Below, in pieces: positions 24,570 through 37,901 of a stretch of DNA of 64,000 nucleotides. This DNA comes from Tillus elongatus (lineage: Eukaryota > Arthropoda > Insecta > Coleoptera > Cleridae): NCBI GenBank assembly GCA_964006375.1, contig OZ023267.1, positions 17,555,971 to 17,619,970 on the forward strand, given 5' to 3'. Position 1 is the first letter of the stretch; every line of letters starts with the position of its first letter. The position numbers and the translations under genes were made by a program. The notes below the pieces were generated by a model, which searched no databases, was not told the DNA's origin, and worked only from the letters and a program-made list of their open reading frames with translations.

Positions 24570-26655
24570 TTTTTTATATTTCAACAACAGACCACGAGAG
24601 CTTACAGCCTAAATACTATCGCACCGTGGGTGTCGACAAGGAGGAATGAGGTAACTTAGTAATTCTGGACTTGAAGGTTTGGAGGTTCGGAGGAGAAGGA
24701 AAAACATGTGCCGGCAAGGAATTTCACAACCTGGAAGTCCTCGGAACAAAAGAGCGGGCATAAGATGCTCTATGGCTGGTAACCTGGACATTGAAAGGGT
24801 GGATTACCCTGGTAGATCTGTTGGGGGCAGCAGGTGGAGGAACTATGGAAGAAAGCTCCTCTGAGCACTGCCCGTGCAGATATCTATAAAAGAGAGAGAG
24901 AGAGAGAGAGGTCACCAACGGCACGTCGGTGGGCAAGGGATTGCAGCCTTTGGGTGGGGGTAGGGTCACCACTGAGACGTACAGCCCTCTTCTGAATGGA
25001 GTCTAGGATAGCAACTGTAGAAGCGGCAGCGGCACCCCAGATCTCGGAGCAGTACTCGAGGTTTGGCCTTATTTGTAAAGTACATAAGGTATAGAGATTA
25101 GCTGGTGAAAAGTATATGCGAGCCCGGAAGAGGAAACCTAATTTCTTAGCAGCCGCTTCTGCAATTGATGTGACATGTTGGTGCCAATTGTGATTTCGAT
25201 CCACAGAAATGCAAACAAGTGAAAAGGACTCATTACTTTGAATAACTTGGTTGTTCATTGTGATGGGTCTATGGCTGGTGTATCTCTTCTGACATAGAAA
25301 GCAAGACTGAGATTTGGTGGAGTTGAATTGCACAAGATTTATGCTTCCCCAGTCTAATATTTTTTGGAGATCCACCAGAGACAGAACCCTCCATGAGTCT
25401 GCGATCCTCATCTAATTGGGCTAAAGAGACAGGCTTAGAATATTGTATATTTGAGTGGAGGGTGTTGTCGTCCGCGTAACTGTGAACTACGTTGGATGTG
25501 CTAGAGAGGAGCTCATTGATGTGGAGAAGAAACAAAGTAGGGGCTAAAGCTGAACCTTCATTAACTGGATACATTTTAGAGGATTGGCTATCCATGACAA
25601 CATAAATGCTCCGGTTGGAGAGGAAATTTGCTGTTCAGGTACAGAGTTTTGGTGGTAGGCCATACGCCGGAAGTTTATTAAGCAGCGCTACGTGCCAGAC
25701 CTGGTCGAATGCTTTGGATATGTCTAGAACGACAATCTAGGATCCACCGTGTAGTTCCATAGACTTGTTCCAAGAATGAGTGACAAAGGAAAGGAGCTCG
25801 GCAGTTGATCTGCGCTGACGGAATCCATACTGCATGTCGTGGATTAGACTATTTTTTTTCAAGACATTTTAGTAATTCAGTGTTAATATACTTTTTCAGC
25901 ACTTTAGAGACGACTGAAAGGAGACAAATAGGCCTGTAGTTGCTAGGAAGCGCTTTGGATCCTTTCTTGGGGACGGGTTGTACTTGAGCAGTTTTCCAGT
26001 TACTAGGGAATTGTCTCTATTGTAAGATGTCCAAAACATACGAGTTAGGACAGGACCAAGTTCTGGTGCGCATTTTTTGAGAACAATTGCTGTGATCTCG
26101 TCAAGGCCAGTGGCTTTCCTGGTATTAAGAAGAGAGAGCATCTTTCGTATCTTTTTAGTTTTGAAAATGACATCCGTCATTTTATGCGCGACATTGGGGA
26201 TTGTTGGTGGTTGAACATTTGGAGGTGGGTTGAGAGTAGAATTGCCAATGAACAACGAGGCAAAAAGTTTAGCTTTGCCCAGGGCGGCAGAAACAATTTC
26301 ATCCCCTGAAACAAGAGGCGGGAACGTAGATTTAGCAAGAGTCCAGAGCGGTTTGCTGCCGTTAAGCTTAAGAGGACTTTGTTTTTGATGTGGCTGTTAA
26401 ATGAGTTTTTTTGCCTCGGCGAGGGTGCAGACATAGCGGTTTCTTGCGTCGTTAAATGCTTGACGCTTTTCTTGACTGGGAATGTGTATAAGCGTTTTGT
26501 GAGCTTTGACCTTTTCAAGTCTAGCCTTATCACAGGATTTAGAGAACCAGAGCTTTTGAGTGGCTAAAGGGATTTTCTGTGTACGTGGAATAAATAATTC
26601 CATGCCGGCTTGTATAATTTCGGTGACGTTTTGTGAGATATCAGAGGGGTCCGGA
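24570..26655 (-). mobile_element. Non-LTR retrotransposon copy B (CR1/Jockey-like)
   Basis: Same family as the copy at 8.8 kb, but it reaches the 3' UTR (TTCAACAACA... and CTTACAGCCTAAATACTATC). In coding order on the minus strand: the region before RT (26603..26397, with KPWFSKSCDKAR-like sequence), the RT entry (26255..25896, TRKATGLDEITAIVLKKCAPEL), the YADD box (25595..25269) and the C-terminal region (25411..24884, RPNLEYCSEIWGAAAAST). A short AG repeat lies at 24890..24910. Several frame breaks, no endonuclease, 5' truncated at the Penelope-like piece. Confidence 0.8.
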
Positions 26656-26659
26656 TGAG

Positions 26660-26990
26660 AGAAGCATAAATGTCGAAGCTGATGGAAGGACTACTCCAAT
26701 TCAACTTCAAGTCGAGGAAACTTACGGACGAATATACTTCTAACTCTATAGTGAAAATGATGTTGACATGTAGGCCATTCAACCAGCCGAGGAACAGGTC
26801 GAGCTGCTCTATGGTACCCCGACTAAACCACAAGTATATCTGAAAACCAGTTCCCTCTCAAAGAAGCTTATAAATATCTCTGCAACGGGGTGACAAAGGG
26901 TTACCCATAGGGAGACCATCCTCCAAGTGTACTTATAAGTGCACATCACAGGTTCCAGTCTTTGCTAAGTGACAAAATAAGATACAATGA
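26660..26990 (-). pseudogene. Penelope-like reverse transcriptase fragment
   Basis: The minus strand reads EDGLPMGNPLSP near 26925-26890, the Penelope-type RT motif. After a frame break it has LDLFLGWLNGLHVNIIFTIE and VSFLDLKLNW, which fit the later RT blocks (LN.LHPNI.FT.E ... LPFLD). Only about 270 bp of RT remain. Directly upstream (26930..26990) is the tail CATCACAGGTTCCAGT found on the hairpin element at 20436..20689, which ties that hairpin to this retroelement family. Confidence 0.6.
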
Positions 26991-27914
26991 GTATTAGTAC
27001 AGTTTTTAAGATAAGCTGATGAACAAGAACGTGGTGTATAACAAGAGACTACAGTTTTTCTTGATTTTCTATGTTATAAACGTCTCATACATTAACATAC
27101 GTATACATAAAATATCTTATTGTCGTATAACAAACTTTGAAATCCTGAACTAAAGCATCATGGAGCGTTGCAACAAAGGCATTTCAGATTTATAGCAAAG
27201 TTCATCCAAAGAACATTAACAAAACACTCTATTTTATGTTCAGCTACTCCGTCTACATGATAATGCAAAACCGTGTTATAAACTCATTATGCTAAAACAA
27301 AACTCCACCATTAGATGGGGAGGAGAATTGGTATAAGTTTCAAATCTGGTATCGTTTTTAATGTATTTATGTGACTGTGAAATTTTCATAATTGAATTTC
27401 AACTTATGTGACTTTAGGGATCACACTGCTCTTGTAACTTATTTGTTGCTAGTAGAATTAAACAGGATTTCTCTGGTAAATGTAGAACGTTGCTTACTAA
27501 ATATTCTTATGTAAAGTTAATTAAAACCTTCCGGAATATTCTGTTACGACTTGGGGAACGTTTCATTATATTTCGAGTTAATACCGTCATATATTGTTAC
27601 GAGTTTCATGGGTTGTCCTGAGACTGTGTTTGATTATAATTATAAACATATATAAAGCCTGCAGTCTTCAAAGAATTTGACTCTAGCTTTTTATAGCATT
27701 TTACCCAATTTGAATCTTTATTTTTTTATGTTTTGTTTTAAGAGGACTTTGCAATACTAGACGACATAACCAGCTATTAGGTATTACTACCTACAAGATG
27801 GCCATTTCAATAATGTCGTCTTTCATTTTAATATATGTTTAGAGACACTGTTTTTAATACAGATAATGAAATTTTTACTGCGAATTAAGTTTTATTGTGA
27901 AATATATAGCACTT
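26991..27914. other. No gene seen
   Basis: No supported feature. Confidence 0.35.
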
Positions 27915-30140
27915 TTTTTAAATTTCAACAACATATTGGGTGTCGCCAAGGAGGAAAGAGGCAACTTGTTAATTCTGGGCTTGTTGAGTTTGGAAGTTCG
28001 GAGGAGAAGGAAAAACATGTGCCGGCAAGGAATTCCACAACTTGGAAGTCCTCGGAACAAAAGAGCCGGCATAACAAAATGTTCTGTGTCTAGTGACCTG
28101 GACAGTAAAAGAGTGCATTCGCTCTGTTCCCCTGGTAGATCCGTTGGGGGCAGGAGGTGGAGGAACTATGGAAGGAAGTTCCTTTGAGCAGTGCCCCCGC
28201 AGATATCCATAAAAGAGAGAAGGGTACGTCGGTGGGCAAGGGATGGGTGACGGTAGGGTCACCGATGAAACGTATAGCTCTCTTCTGAATGTAGTCCAGA
28301 ATAGCGTGTGTAGAAGCGGCAGCGCCCCCCCCCCCCCCTTATGTGGGAGCAGTATTCAAAGTTTGGCCTTATTTGTGAAGTATATAAGGTATATTAGCTG
28401 GTGAAAAGTATTTGCGAGCCCGGAGAGGAAAGTTAATTTCTTAGCAGTCGCTTATGCAATTGATGTGACATGTTGGTGCCAATTAGGATTTCGATCCACA
28501 GGAATACCAACAAGTGAAAAGGACTCATTACTTTCAATAACTTGATTTCTCATTGTGATGGGTCTGGGGCTGGTGTATCTCTTATGAGTTAGAAAGCAAG
28601 ACTGAGATTTAATGGAGTTGAATTGTACAAGATTTATACTTCCCCAGTCTAATGTTTTTTGGAGATCCACATGGACAGAACGCTCCATGAATCTGCGATC
28701 CTCATTTAATTGGGCTAAAGAGACAGGCTTAGAATATTGTATATTTGAGTGGACGGTGCTATCATCCACGTAACTGTGAACTGGGTTGGATGTGCTAGAG
28801 AGGAGGCCACTGATGTTGGGAAGAAACAAAGTAGGGACTAAAGCTGAACCTTAAGGGATTCCTGCATCAATTGGATACAGTTTAGAGGAATGGCCATCCG
28901 CGACAAGAGAAATGCTCCGGTTGGAGAGGAAATTTGCTGTCCACGTACAGATTTTTGGTGGTAGGCCATAGGCCGGAAGTTTATTAAGCAGCGCTGCGTG
29001 CCAGACCTGGTTGAATGCGTTGGATATGTCTAGAGCGATAATCTGGGTTTCACCGTGTAGTTCCATAAACTTGCTCCAAGAATGGGTGACAAAGGAAAGG
29101 GGGTCGGCAGTTCATCTGCGCTGACGGAATACATACTGCCTGTCGTGGCATAGACTTTGTTTTTCAAGAAATTTTTGTAATTCAGTGTTTATATACTTTT
29201 CCATCACTTTAGAGACGACTGAAAAGAGAGTAATAGGCCTGCAGTTGCTAGGAAGCGCTTTGGATCCTTTCTTGTGGACGAGTTGTACTCGAGCAGTTTT
29301 ACAGTAACTAGAGAATATACCTCTATTGTAAAATGTCTGAAACAGACGAGGCAGGACAGGAGCAAGTTCTGGTCCGCATTTTTCGAGAACAATTGCTGAG
29401 ATCTCGTCAAGGCCAGAGGCTTACCTGGTATTAAAAAAAGATAGCATCTTTCGCACCTTTTTAGTTTTGAAAACGAGATCCGTCATTTTATGCACGACAT
29501 TGGTGACTGTTGGTGGTTGAACATTTGGAGGTGGGTTGAGAGTAGAATTGCCGGCGAAGAAGGAGGCAAAAAATTCAGCTTTGCCCAGGGCAGTAGAAGC
29601 AATTTCATCCCCTGAAACAAGAGGTGGGAACGTACTCTTGCAGAAATTAATCCCAATAGATTTAGCAAGCGTTTAGAAGGGTTTGCTGCTGCTGAAGCTT
29701 AAGAGGACTTTGTTTTTGATGTGGTTATTAATCGAGTTTTTTGCCTCAGAAAGAATGCGGACATAGCGGTTTATTGCGTAGTTAAATGCTTGACGATTTT
29801 CTTGACTCGGCTTATGTATAAGCGTTTTGTGAGCTTTGACCATTTCAAGTCTGGCCTTGTCACAGGATTTAGAGAACCAGGGCTTTTGATTGGTTGACGA
29901 GGTTTTCTGTGTACGGGGAATAAATAATTCCATTCCAGCTTGGATGATTTCGGTAACGTTTTGTGAGATATTAGAGGGGCCAGGATGAGAGAAGAAGACA
30001 TACACCAATGGAAATGAGGAAAAGTAATCCCGTATTTCGTCCCAGTTCGCGGAGTTCGATAGAAAAAAATTATGTTGACATTGCTTGTAAAATCTAATTG
30101 AAAAATCGATTTTTCTGTCAAATGTGGGGACTGACTTCAC
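27915..30140 (-). mobile_element. Non-LTR retrotransposon copy C (CR1/Jockey-like), longest 5' extent
   Basis: The region upstream of RT (30140..29673, 155 codons) is open here and includes WFSKSCDKARLEMVKAHKTL and NRYVRILSEAKNS. The RT follows in pieces: 29410..29204 (entry), 29066..28851 (LDISNAFNQVWH) and 28829..28452 (the YADD box is changed to YVDD). The C-terminal region follows down to the 3' UTR at about 27915. A run of 14 C (about 28325) interrupts it. The endonuclease is absent. Confidence 0.8.
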
Positions 30141-30344
30141 ACTGATAAATTAAATTACCTGTAAGTGATTTTGACAACTTGGGCATTGTAAATATGAATA
30201 TGCCCTCTTTCTTACGTTGCTTGTAGTATTTGTACACTACTATTTTGCTCATATCGTGATAATACTTTTTAATTTTTTTGAATTTTAATTAGCTTATTAG
30301 TGGAACACAAAATTATGGCAACATTTGTGGGAAAATCCCCTACC

Positions 30345-30475
30345 GTAAACCAGTTTCTGCGTCAGAACTTTTCACAATATTTACCTATCAATGCTACAAA
30401 AATAATAATACTAGTGACATATAAACTTATAACCTATTGATTAAATCAACGCTTTTCAAGAGACTGATAAATTAA
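30345..30475 (+). repeat. Repeat shared with 32692..32826
   Basis: CCAGTTTCTGCGTCAGAACT, ACTAGTGACATA and AAATCAACGC...TTTCAAGAGA recur in the same order at 32692..32826. The two look like copies of one roughly 130-bp segment attached to a decayed HINE 3' end. Confidence 0.5.
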
Positions 30476-30601
30476 TTTTAGTGAATTTTCTTTTAAAAAA
30501 ATCACTAATGAGGAGATTCCGACTTTTGAATTTTGAAAACAATTCTTCAAATCACCGCGAACTAGGCCTCTAGAACCCATATCCAGGATCAGTTTCAATT
30601 T

Positions 30602-30699
<98 letters not shown>

Positions 30700-30960
30700 T
30701 TAATAGATAATAGATTTTAATCGAATTTGGCACATACCCTCCCTTTGTAAGTGGCTTGGATAGGTTCGTTAGTCAGGAAAATCGGCCCAGGTTTTCCCGG
30801 AAAATTTTGTGGTTTCTTTTAAAAAAAAATTATATCTCCAGAAATAACAAAGTAAGGGCAACCGAATTTAGCAAGCTGGGCTCTGTCATAAAGTGTATCC
30901 TGTGTACCAAAAAAATCTATCTTAAAAGACAAAAAAGTTGGGGGTAAATTCATTTTTATT
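30476..30960 (+). repeat. HINE copy: 5' end, TA array, internal block
   Basis: 5' block with TTTAGTGAATTTTC...AAAATCACTAATGAGGAG, then TA (30606..30694), then the internal block (GGCTTGGATAGGTTCGTTAG). No 3' end. Confidence 0.55.
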
Positions 30961-31504
30961 TAATTAAATCTGATTCAAGAAAGTTAAAACGTCAAAATTG
31001 ATTGAGTACGAATGGGAGTCAAAAATACTACAAGAAATGACTAACAAGCTTCCAGATATGTGTCTAATTCGCTATTTTTTTTTTTAGATTTCGTTATAAT
31101 GTGAGCAAAAAATCTATTGTAAATCGAAATGGTTTTGTGTAAATTTTAAAACATTGAACAACTGTATTACAGGATATAGCTATTAGTAGACATGTCTAGC
31201 ATAGCTTAGTGGCCTAAGTCTCTGTAAATAACTGCATGACGAGTTCTAATCCTGGACAGTGACTGTACTTTTTTTAATTTTTTTTTAGTCTCAGTTCACT
31301 TTACCGTTATCTAATCAAATTTTTGTTATTACGATAAATTTTTTAGCGAGTTTTTGTATAAAAAATAATTAGACAAAGAGGAGATAAAAGTTTTGAGACT
31401 TAATTCAATTTGAATAGCATATCTGGTTTTTTTGTTCTTGCCCTAACTTAGTGAAACCGTTCCATATTTAATACAGTCGTAGACTTTTCCCGTGGCTTCA
31501 CAAG
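30961..31504. other. No gene seen
   Basis: AT-rich. No supported feature. Confidence 0.35.
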
Positions 31505-31577
31505 TGCTTGTTTTAGTCAATTTAAAAAAAAAACAACTAACGAGGTGATCCCGCATTCCACATCCAGGGTCAGTTTC

Positions 31578-31655
<78 letters not shown>

Positions 31656-32645
31656 GGTGAACAATTTACCAATATTTAGGTCTGTAAGTTTAAAGACAAA
31701 AAGTTAGAGGCATTTAAAGGAACAAAAATTTGGGGTTTTCCTCAAAACGTAAAAAGTCGCGATTTGAAACTTCAAAATTGGCAACATTTAGGCAAAGAAC
31801 CTGAAAGAAATACGGATTGTGTAAAGAGTGTTCTGCAAACCCTTAAGTTGCAGCTTAAACCATCATTGCCCTTCAGTTTAATAAAATATTTCTAGAAAAT
31901 TCATTTCAAATACACACTTTCTCTGATGCTTTGGAAGTAGTTTTAGTTAAATTTATGGTTTAACGGTCTATAATTTTTAGCTAATTTACGTAAAAAAATT
32001 CGTTAATGAGGAGACCGCAGCTTTTGAATTCTAAAAAGATTTCCTGAAATGAGCGCAAACTAGGCACCCTAGAATCCATATCCGGGTTTACTTTCTGTTT
32101 ACATATTTACAGGGTGGCGCATATCTACGGCAAAGTTCAATATAATCGTTATTATGCAAGATACGAGAAAAAAATGTGTACGTTACCTATAGGGTGTTTT
32201 GAGCTGCATCTTATAAAATTATTTTGACAACCACAGGATGGCCCATAAGTAGTTGGTGATACCTTCATTTTTTTTAACATTCCTTATACTGCATTTTTGC
32301 ATTTTTCATCGAAATATGATGCATGTTTGTAAAAAAATAGAGACGCAGTAAGTGCGTTTTAGTAGCGAATTTTCATTAAACGCTTCAAAATCCAATACCG
32401 CAATTTGCTATCAACGTAAGGTTCGTCAGCTAGGAAATGAGTTTTCTAGGAAACGCTTTAAGTTTATTTTCGGAAAATTTGTGTACATTTTCATACAAGT
32501 TATGTTGGTAAAATATGGTACATCGTTCCTACTATATAGGTTATACCGGTGACCAAATTGATTCCTGCTTGTATTAAAAAGACCTATTTGCTATTAAAAA
32601 TATTTTTATGAAAATTCACTTCCATAACGCACTTGCTGCGTCCAG
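31505..32645 (+). repeat. HINE cluster (several joined fragments)
   Basis: A partial 5' block (31509..31578), TA array (31579..31651) and middle block in the reverse sense of the 21.4-21.7 kb block. Then a second 5' block (31990..32095), the GTGTTTTGAGCTGCATCTTA block, and a 300-bp unit (32339..32645) with outward-facing 3' ends (GACGCAGTAAGTGCG and CGCACTTGCTGCGTCCAGAC). Confidence 0.5.
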
Positions 32646-32691
32646 ACTTTTTTAAATTTTAATTAGCTTATTAACTAAAATTTTAGTGGAA

Positions 32692-32826
32692 AACCAGTTT
32701 CTGCGTCAGAACTTTTAACAATATTTACCTGTCAATTCTACAAAAAAAATACTAGTGACATATTAACTTATAACCTATCGATTAAATCAACGCGTTTCAA
32801 GAGAGTGATAAATTTATTTTTATATC
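32692..32826 (+). repeat. Second copy of the 30345..30475 repeat
   Basis: See the matching words at 30345..30475. Similarity ends at about 32826. Confidence 0.5.
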
Positions 32827-32829
32827 TAG

Positions 32830-33385
32830 TGACTTTGCTAAATAAAGTGGATTTTCCCTAAAAACCAATTATTATTATTGTTATCCTAAATGTTGACAAC
32901 TTAACTCTAAAATATAATCACAATGTAAATTCAGTAAGCATAGGATTTGAGTATATTCTACGTCTTGTCATCAAACTCTCTAATATAATTACAACCTGTG
33001 ACCCTGTGAAGAAACCAGCTCCAAACCACTCATTTATCATTATTCACCACTCTGCTTTCACCCGTGATGAGTTCCTGCGGTGAATTTTCGAAGTGATTGG
33101 ATTAAAAATCTAGAACCTCACGTTCACTTTATTAATATTAAACTGAAATCAATAATTCTCATGGATCCCGGTTTAGGTGAGCACTGTTCTAAATATCAAT
33201 TTTATACTGGAAACGCAAATTGTCTGTTGCTCGAGGGATTTTAAGCTTGATTATATGCAAAGCAGCCTTAATTAAATATATGTTCCTCAATGGTACGAAA
33301 ATAGATTTTATGAGGCTGGTGAAAGTTAATTCAAGAGGTTCTTGATTAAGACCTGTGAGGTTTGAAAGCTACAACAAGCTTCGTA
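32830..33385. other. No gene seen
   Basis: No supported feature. Confidence 0.35.
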
Positions 33386-34708
<1,323 letters not shown>

Positions 34709-34850
34709 TTTTCCTTACAACTCGCATCGTTTTTAGTCTATTGTTATTATTAAAAGTCAATAGTTTCTTCCTAAAATTTGCTCTTACCGAACACACGTGG
34801 CTTCCATTGACTTCTGCTTCTGCTGCTGTTACAGTCTTTACTGTTAACAT
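34709..34850 (+). repeat. Repeat shared with 40090..40205
   Basis: CCTTACAACTCGCA, AAAGTCAATAGTTTCTTCC and TTCTGCTTCTGCTGCTGTTA recur at 40090..40205. Variants of TTAGTCAATGCT also occur at about 35090, 35390 and 39745. Confidence 0.45.
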
Positions 34851-35410
34851 GACGCTTTGCTTACTCCTACTGCTACTGCTATACTATTTTACATACGTAT
34901 CACCCTACAAAAACCGCCGCATAAGACATTCCTGTAGCTTCACTTTCGGTTTATTTTCCTCTCTTTCTTCTTCATGATTCATATGCAAAGCTCAGTAGAC
35001 TGCTCTATCGAGAATGAAAATTGTAAAAGAACCCTCTTACTAGGCATCGTGTGCCAATATGCTATGATTGTACCTTTAGTTTACACTGTTAGTCAATGCT
35101 CGCTCTCTATGTAACTTTTATTTATGTGACCTAACAAATTATTTGAAATTTCCGTGCAACATTTCCTTTTACGTGCCTTACGTGGTCTCCTGCTACATTC
35201 ATCACCCTTATAACGTGAGGCCACTTAACATCACATTTCCTGTTCCCCTAGTTTAATTATCACAACGAGCAGATTTCGTCTTTGTAATTAGCTATTAGTC
35301 AATAATCCTCTCTGCAGATAACGTACTATTTCTGCCTAACATACACGGTTTCGACCGTCCTGTTTGTTTTGTCGTTTCTATTGTTAGTCAATGCTCGCTA
35401 TTTATAGTCT
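34851..35410. other. No gene seen
   Basis: Repeat-derived, non-coding. Confidence 0.3.
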
Positions 35411-35604
35411 TTTTAGTGAATTTTCGTAGAAAAAATTACTATGCGGGAGATCCCAACTTTTGAATTTTGAAAATATTTTAGCAAATGAGCTGTTTGGATT
35501 ACTGGAGGTTGAGATTAAGGCATGTTCGGATTAAACAGGTCATACTGTAGTTACTACTGACGTCCTTGCCTTATTCGTTACTATAACGCGCTTGCTGCAT
35601 CCGC
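35411..35604 (+). repeat. Short internally deleted HINE copy
   Basis: A 5' block (TTTTAGTGAATTTTCGTAG) joins after about 90 bp to a 3' end (TATAACGCGCTTGCTGCATC). The TA array and internal block are lost. Confidence 0.45.
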
Positions 35605-35639
35605 ATTTCCTTCATAATACGTATTGATATCATAGAATT

Positions 35640-36078
35640 GGCAAATTTCTCGGTAAATTTCGAATTTGGGGCGTCTCAGATGTGAAATGGATAGCGTAAT
35701 TTTGTATTGAAACGTGTTTCCCTGTGTATTTAAATCTCCTGAATCGATTGGGCCCTGTTAGGAGTTCCCACCTCCACTATTAACGATCTTATCGGCCACC
35801 ATGTCAGTCCCATTTTTTTTGGCAAATTTCCCGGTAAATTTCGATTTTGGGGCGTCTGATATGTGAAATGAACCGTGGGATTTTGGATTAAAGGGTGTTT
35901 TCCTGTGTATTTGAATCTCCTAAATCGATTGGGCACTACTATTAACCAGCTTATGGGCCACCATGTCATAAAAGTCGCATTTATTTTGACAAATTTCTCG
36001 GTAAATTTCAACTTTGGGGCATCTTAGATGTGAAATGAATCGCGCAGTTTTGGATTAAAACATGCTTTCCTGTGTATT
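35640..36078. repeat. Tandem repeat, about 170-180 bp unit, 2.5 copies
   Basis: Units start at 35640, 35821 and 35988 with GGCAAATTTCTCGG-type sequence and contain GGGGCGTCT, TTTCCTGTGTATT and GGCCACCATGTCA. The last is cut by a HINE 5' end at 36079. A lone piece of the unit lies at about 39060..39147. A reverse frame through it encodes only repeat sequence. Confidence 0.7.
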
Positions 36079-36215
36079 AGTGAATTTTCATTAAGAAAAT
36101 TCACTAATAGAGAGGTATCGATGGTAAGACTATTGGAAACTTTTTTCAAATGAGGGCGAATTATGGCCTCTAGAAGCCATATCCGGTGTCAGTTTCAATT
36201 TTTATATGTTTGAGA
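36079..36215 (+). repeat. HINE 5' end block only
   Basis: AGTGAATTTTCATTAAGAAA is followed by TTCACTAATAGAGAGG and CATATCCGGTGTCAGTTTC. It belongs to a variant with TATCGATGG, also seen at 39.2 kb. Confidence 0.5.
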
Positions 36216-37027
36216 TATTGAAGTGTTTCGAATGAAAATTTGTACATATATAGGAGACGTTACAATATAGCTGTTACCCAAATTTCAAATTAAAGGGCAT
36301 ACGAGGACAGGAGTTATTAAAAAATCAAAATTATAAATGAATAAACAGTCTAAGATATCAGTTCAAATTTCATACAGCATTTCCCAAGTTCAATGTTAAC
36401 AAGGATGATTAGACTGTGAATGCGTCATTTTAAGTAGATAATTCAAATAGAAACAGTCACCTGACAATTAAATATAAAGGAGCCGGGTTGTCAGATTTAA
36501 TAAAATTTCATTTGAAATTTAAAATGTAAAACATATGGTAATAACACATATTGGTACTTATTCATGAAAAATAAAAGTTCGTCAGAAAATTAATCCATCC
36601 AATAAATGTGGCTTAATATTAATAAATGTTAAGTTGCCAATAATTTCTCATTTGATTTATCATAAAATCTAATTTACTCAATCTGACTCTGCTGCATGGT
36701 AGGCCAACTGTCATCGCGAAACGGGAGCCTCCGACCGACGACTGCCGACGTCGAAACGCGAGACACTCAACGTGTTATTTACATTTATTAAAACTCAAAT
36801 GTTTTGTTATATTACAGAATATACCAAATAGAAGTTTCACTTCAATGAAATGGTTTAAAACTATAAGTTACGTACTAATTTCCGACGCTTCAGCGCCAAT
36901 AGCATTATAATACAGAAATATATTCACTTTTAAATATCAATCTTACCGTAAAACATTCGAAGATTCGTTATTATTGTTTATGCTTTTATTTTGCAAAGCA
37001 TCCTTACATGAAGTGTTAGCAACTAGC
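36216..37027. other. No gene seen
   Basis: No supported feature. Confidence 0.35.
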
Positions 37028-37039
37028 CACGTTTGTTGT
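37028..37039. repeat. Left 12-bp target-site duplication
   Basis: CACGTTTGTTGT, repeated exactly at 37675..37686 on the other side of the hairpin element. Confidence 0.65.
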
Positions 37040-37674
37040 AAGACTAGATGCATTCTCGCAACAATTAGAACCGTAGACCGGTTTCGCTCTCATTAGAGCT
37101 CTTCAGTACGGCATACTAATTGCAGCAAAAATGCACCAAAAATGACACGGCTATCGTATAGCCAGTCTTAAAACACTAAGTGAGTGGTGAACGTGTCGCC
37201 ACCTAGTTCGGAACCAAGTACTTGTTGTCACGCCCGCTCCAAATAATACAGAGTATTAAAAATAGAGACGGTATACAACTAACTAACAATTTAAAAAATT
37301 GTTAGCCCTGGCCCATTTCTACCCCAATATAGGGACAAAGTATGTAAGACTAGATGCATTCTCGCAACAATTAGAACCGTAGACCGGTTTCGCTCTCATT
37401 AGAGCTCTTCAGTACGGCATACTAAAGCCGTACTGAAGAGCTCTAATGAGAGCGAAACCGGTCTACGGTTCTAATTGTTGCGAGAATGCATCTAGTCTTA
37501 CATACTTTGTCCCTATATTGGGGTAGAAATGGGCCAGGGCTAACAATTTTTTAAATTGTTAGTTAGTTGTATACCGTCTCTATTTTTAATACTCTGTATT
37601 ATTTGGAGCGGGCGTGACAACAAGTACTTGGTTCCGAACTAGGTGGCGACACGTTCACCACTCACTTAGTGTTT
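37040..37674. mobile_element. Complete hairpin element (635 bp) with hammerhead-like motifs
   Basis: It contains an apparently perfect palindrome (37171..37674, arms 248 bp, 8-bp spacer 37419..37426). Ahead of it is a partial direct copy of the arm (37040..37124, same as 37342..37425). The 12-bp direct repeats on both sides mark it as a single insertion. The layout (partial direct repeat plus inverted copy) is known from Penelope-like elements with terminal pseudo-repeats and internal inversions. It has no coding sequence, so it is non-autonomous. Confidence 0.68.
37433..37480 (+). ncRNA. Hammerhead-like ribozyme motif in hairpin element
   Basis: CTGAAGA (37433..37439), a perfect 5-bp stem GCTCT/AGAGC with loop AATG, GAAA (37454..37457), a stem CCGG...CGG, then CTAATTG. 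The reverse strand of the 37040..37124 copy can pair CTAATTG with CAATTAG outside the core. The closing pair of stem I next to the core is not clear, so a working ribozyme is not shown. Confidence 0.4.
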
Positions 37675-37686
37675 CACGTTTGTTGT
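37675..37686. repeat. Right 12-bp target-site duplication
   Basis: CACGTTTGTTGT, identical to 37028..37039. Confidence 0.65.
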
Positions 37687-37901
37687 TATAAAGCTTTTTA
37701 TTATTATATCACTACATATTATGTTAGAGTTCTTATTAAAAAGTGTTCTTTTGATTTGGTCCTAAAATTTCTGACACAATTGTTGATCAAATGTAAGTAG
37801 CACATGCTTATCGTTATTTGTGTTCTGCGATATTTTTAATAACCTGGCAAGTGAAACAAATATTAACTTATACTTATTGGTTCCAGTATCACAAAAATTT
37901 C

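Noticed and set aside
35730..36011. Reverse frame of 93 codons in the tandem repeat
   Set aside because: It repeats with the satellite-like unit and matches no family.
36990..37690. CRISPR-like array suggested by repeats of about 85 bp
   Set aside because: There are only one direct and one inverted copy, with no spacers. The structure is a hairpin element with target duplications.
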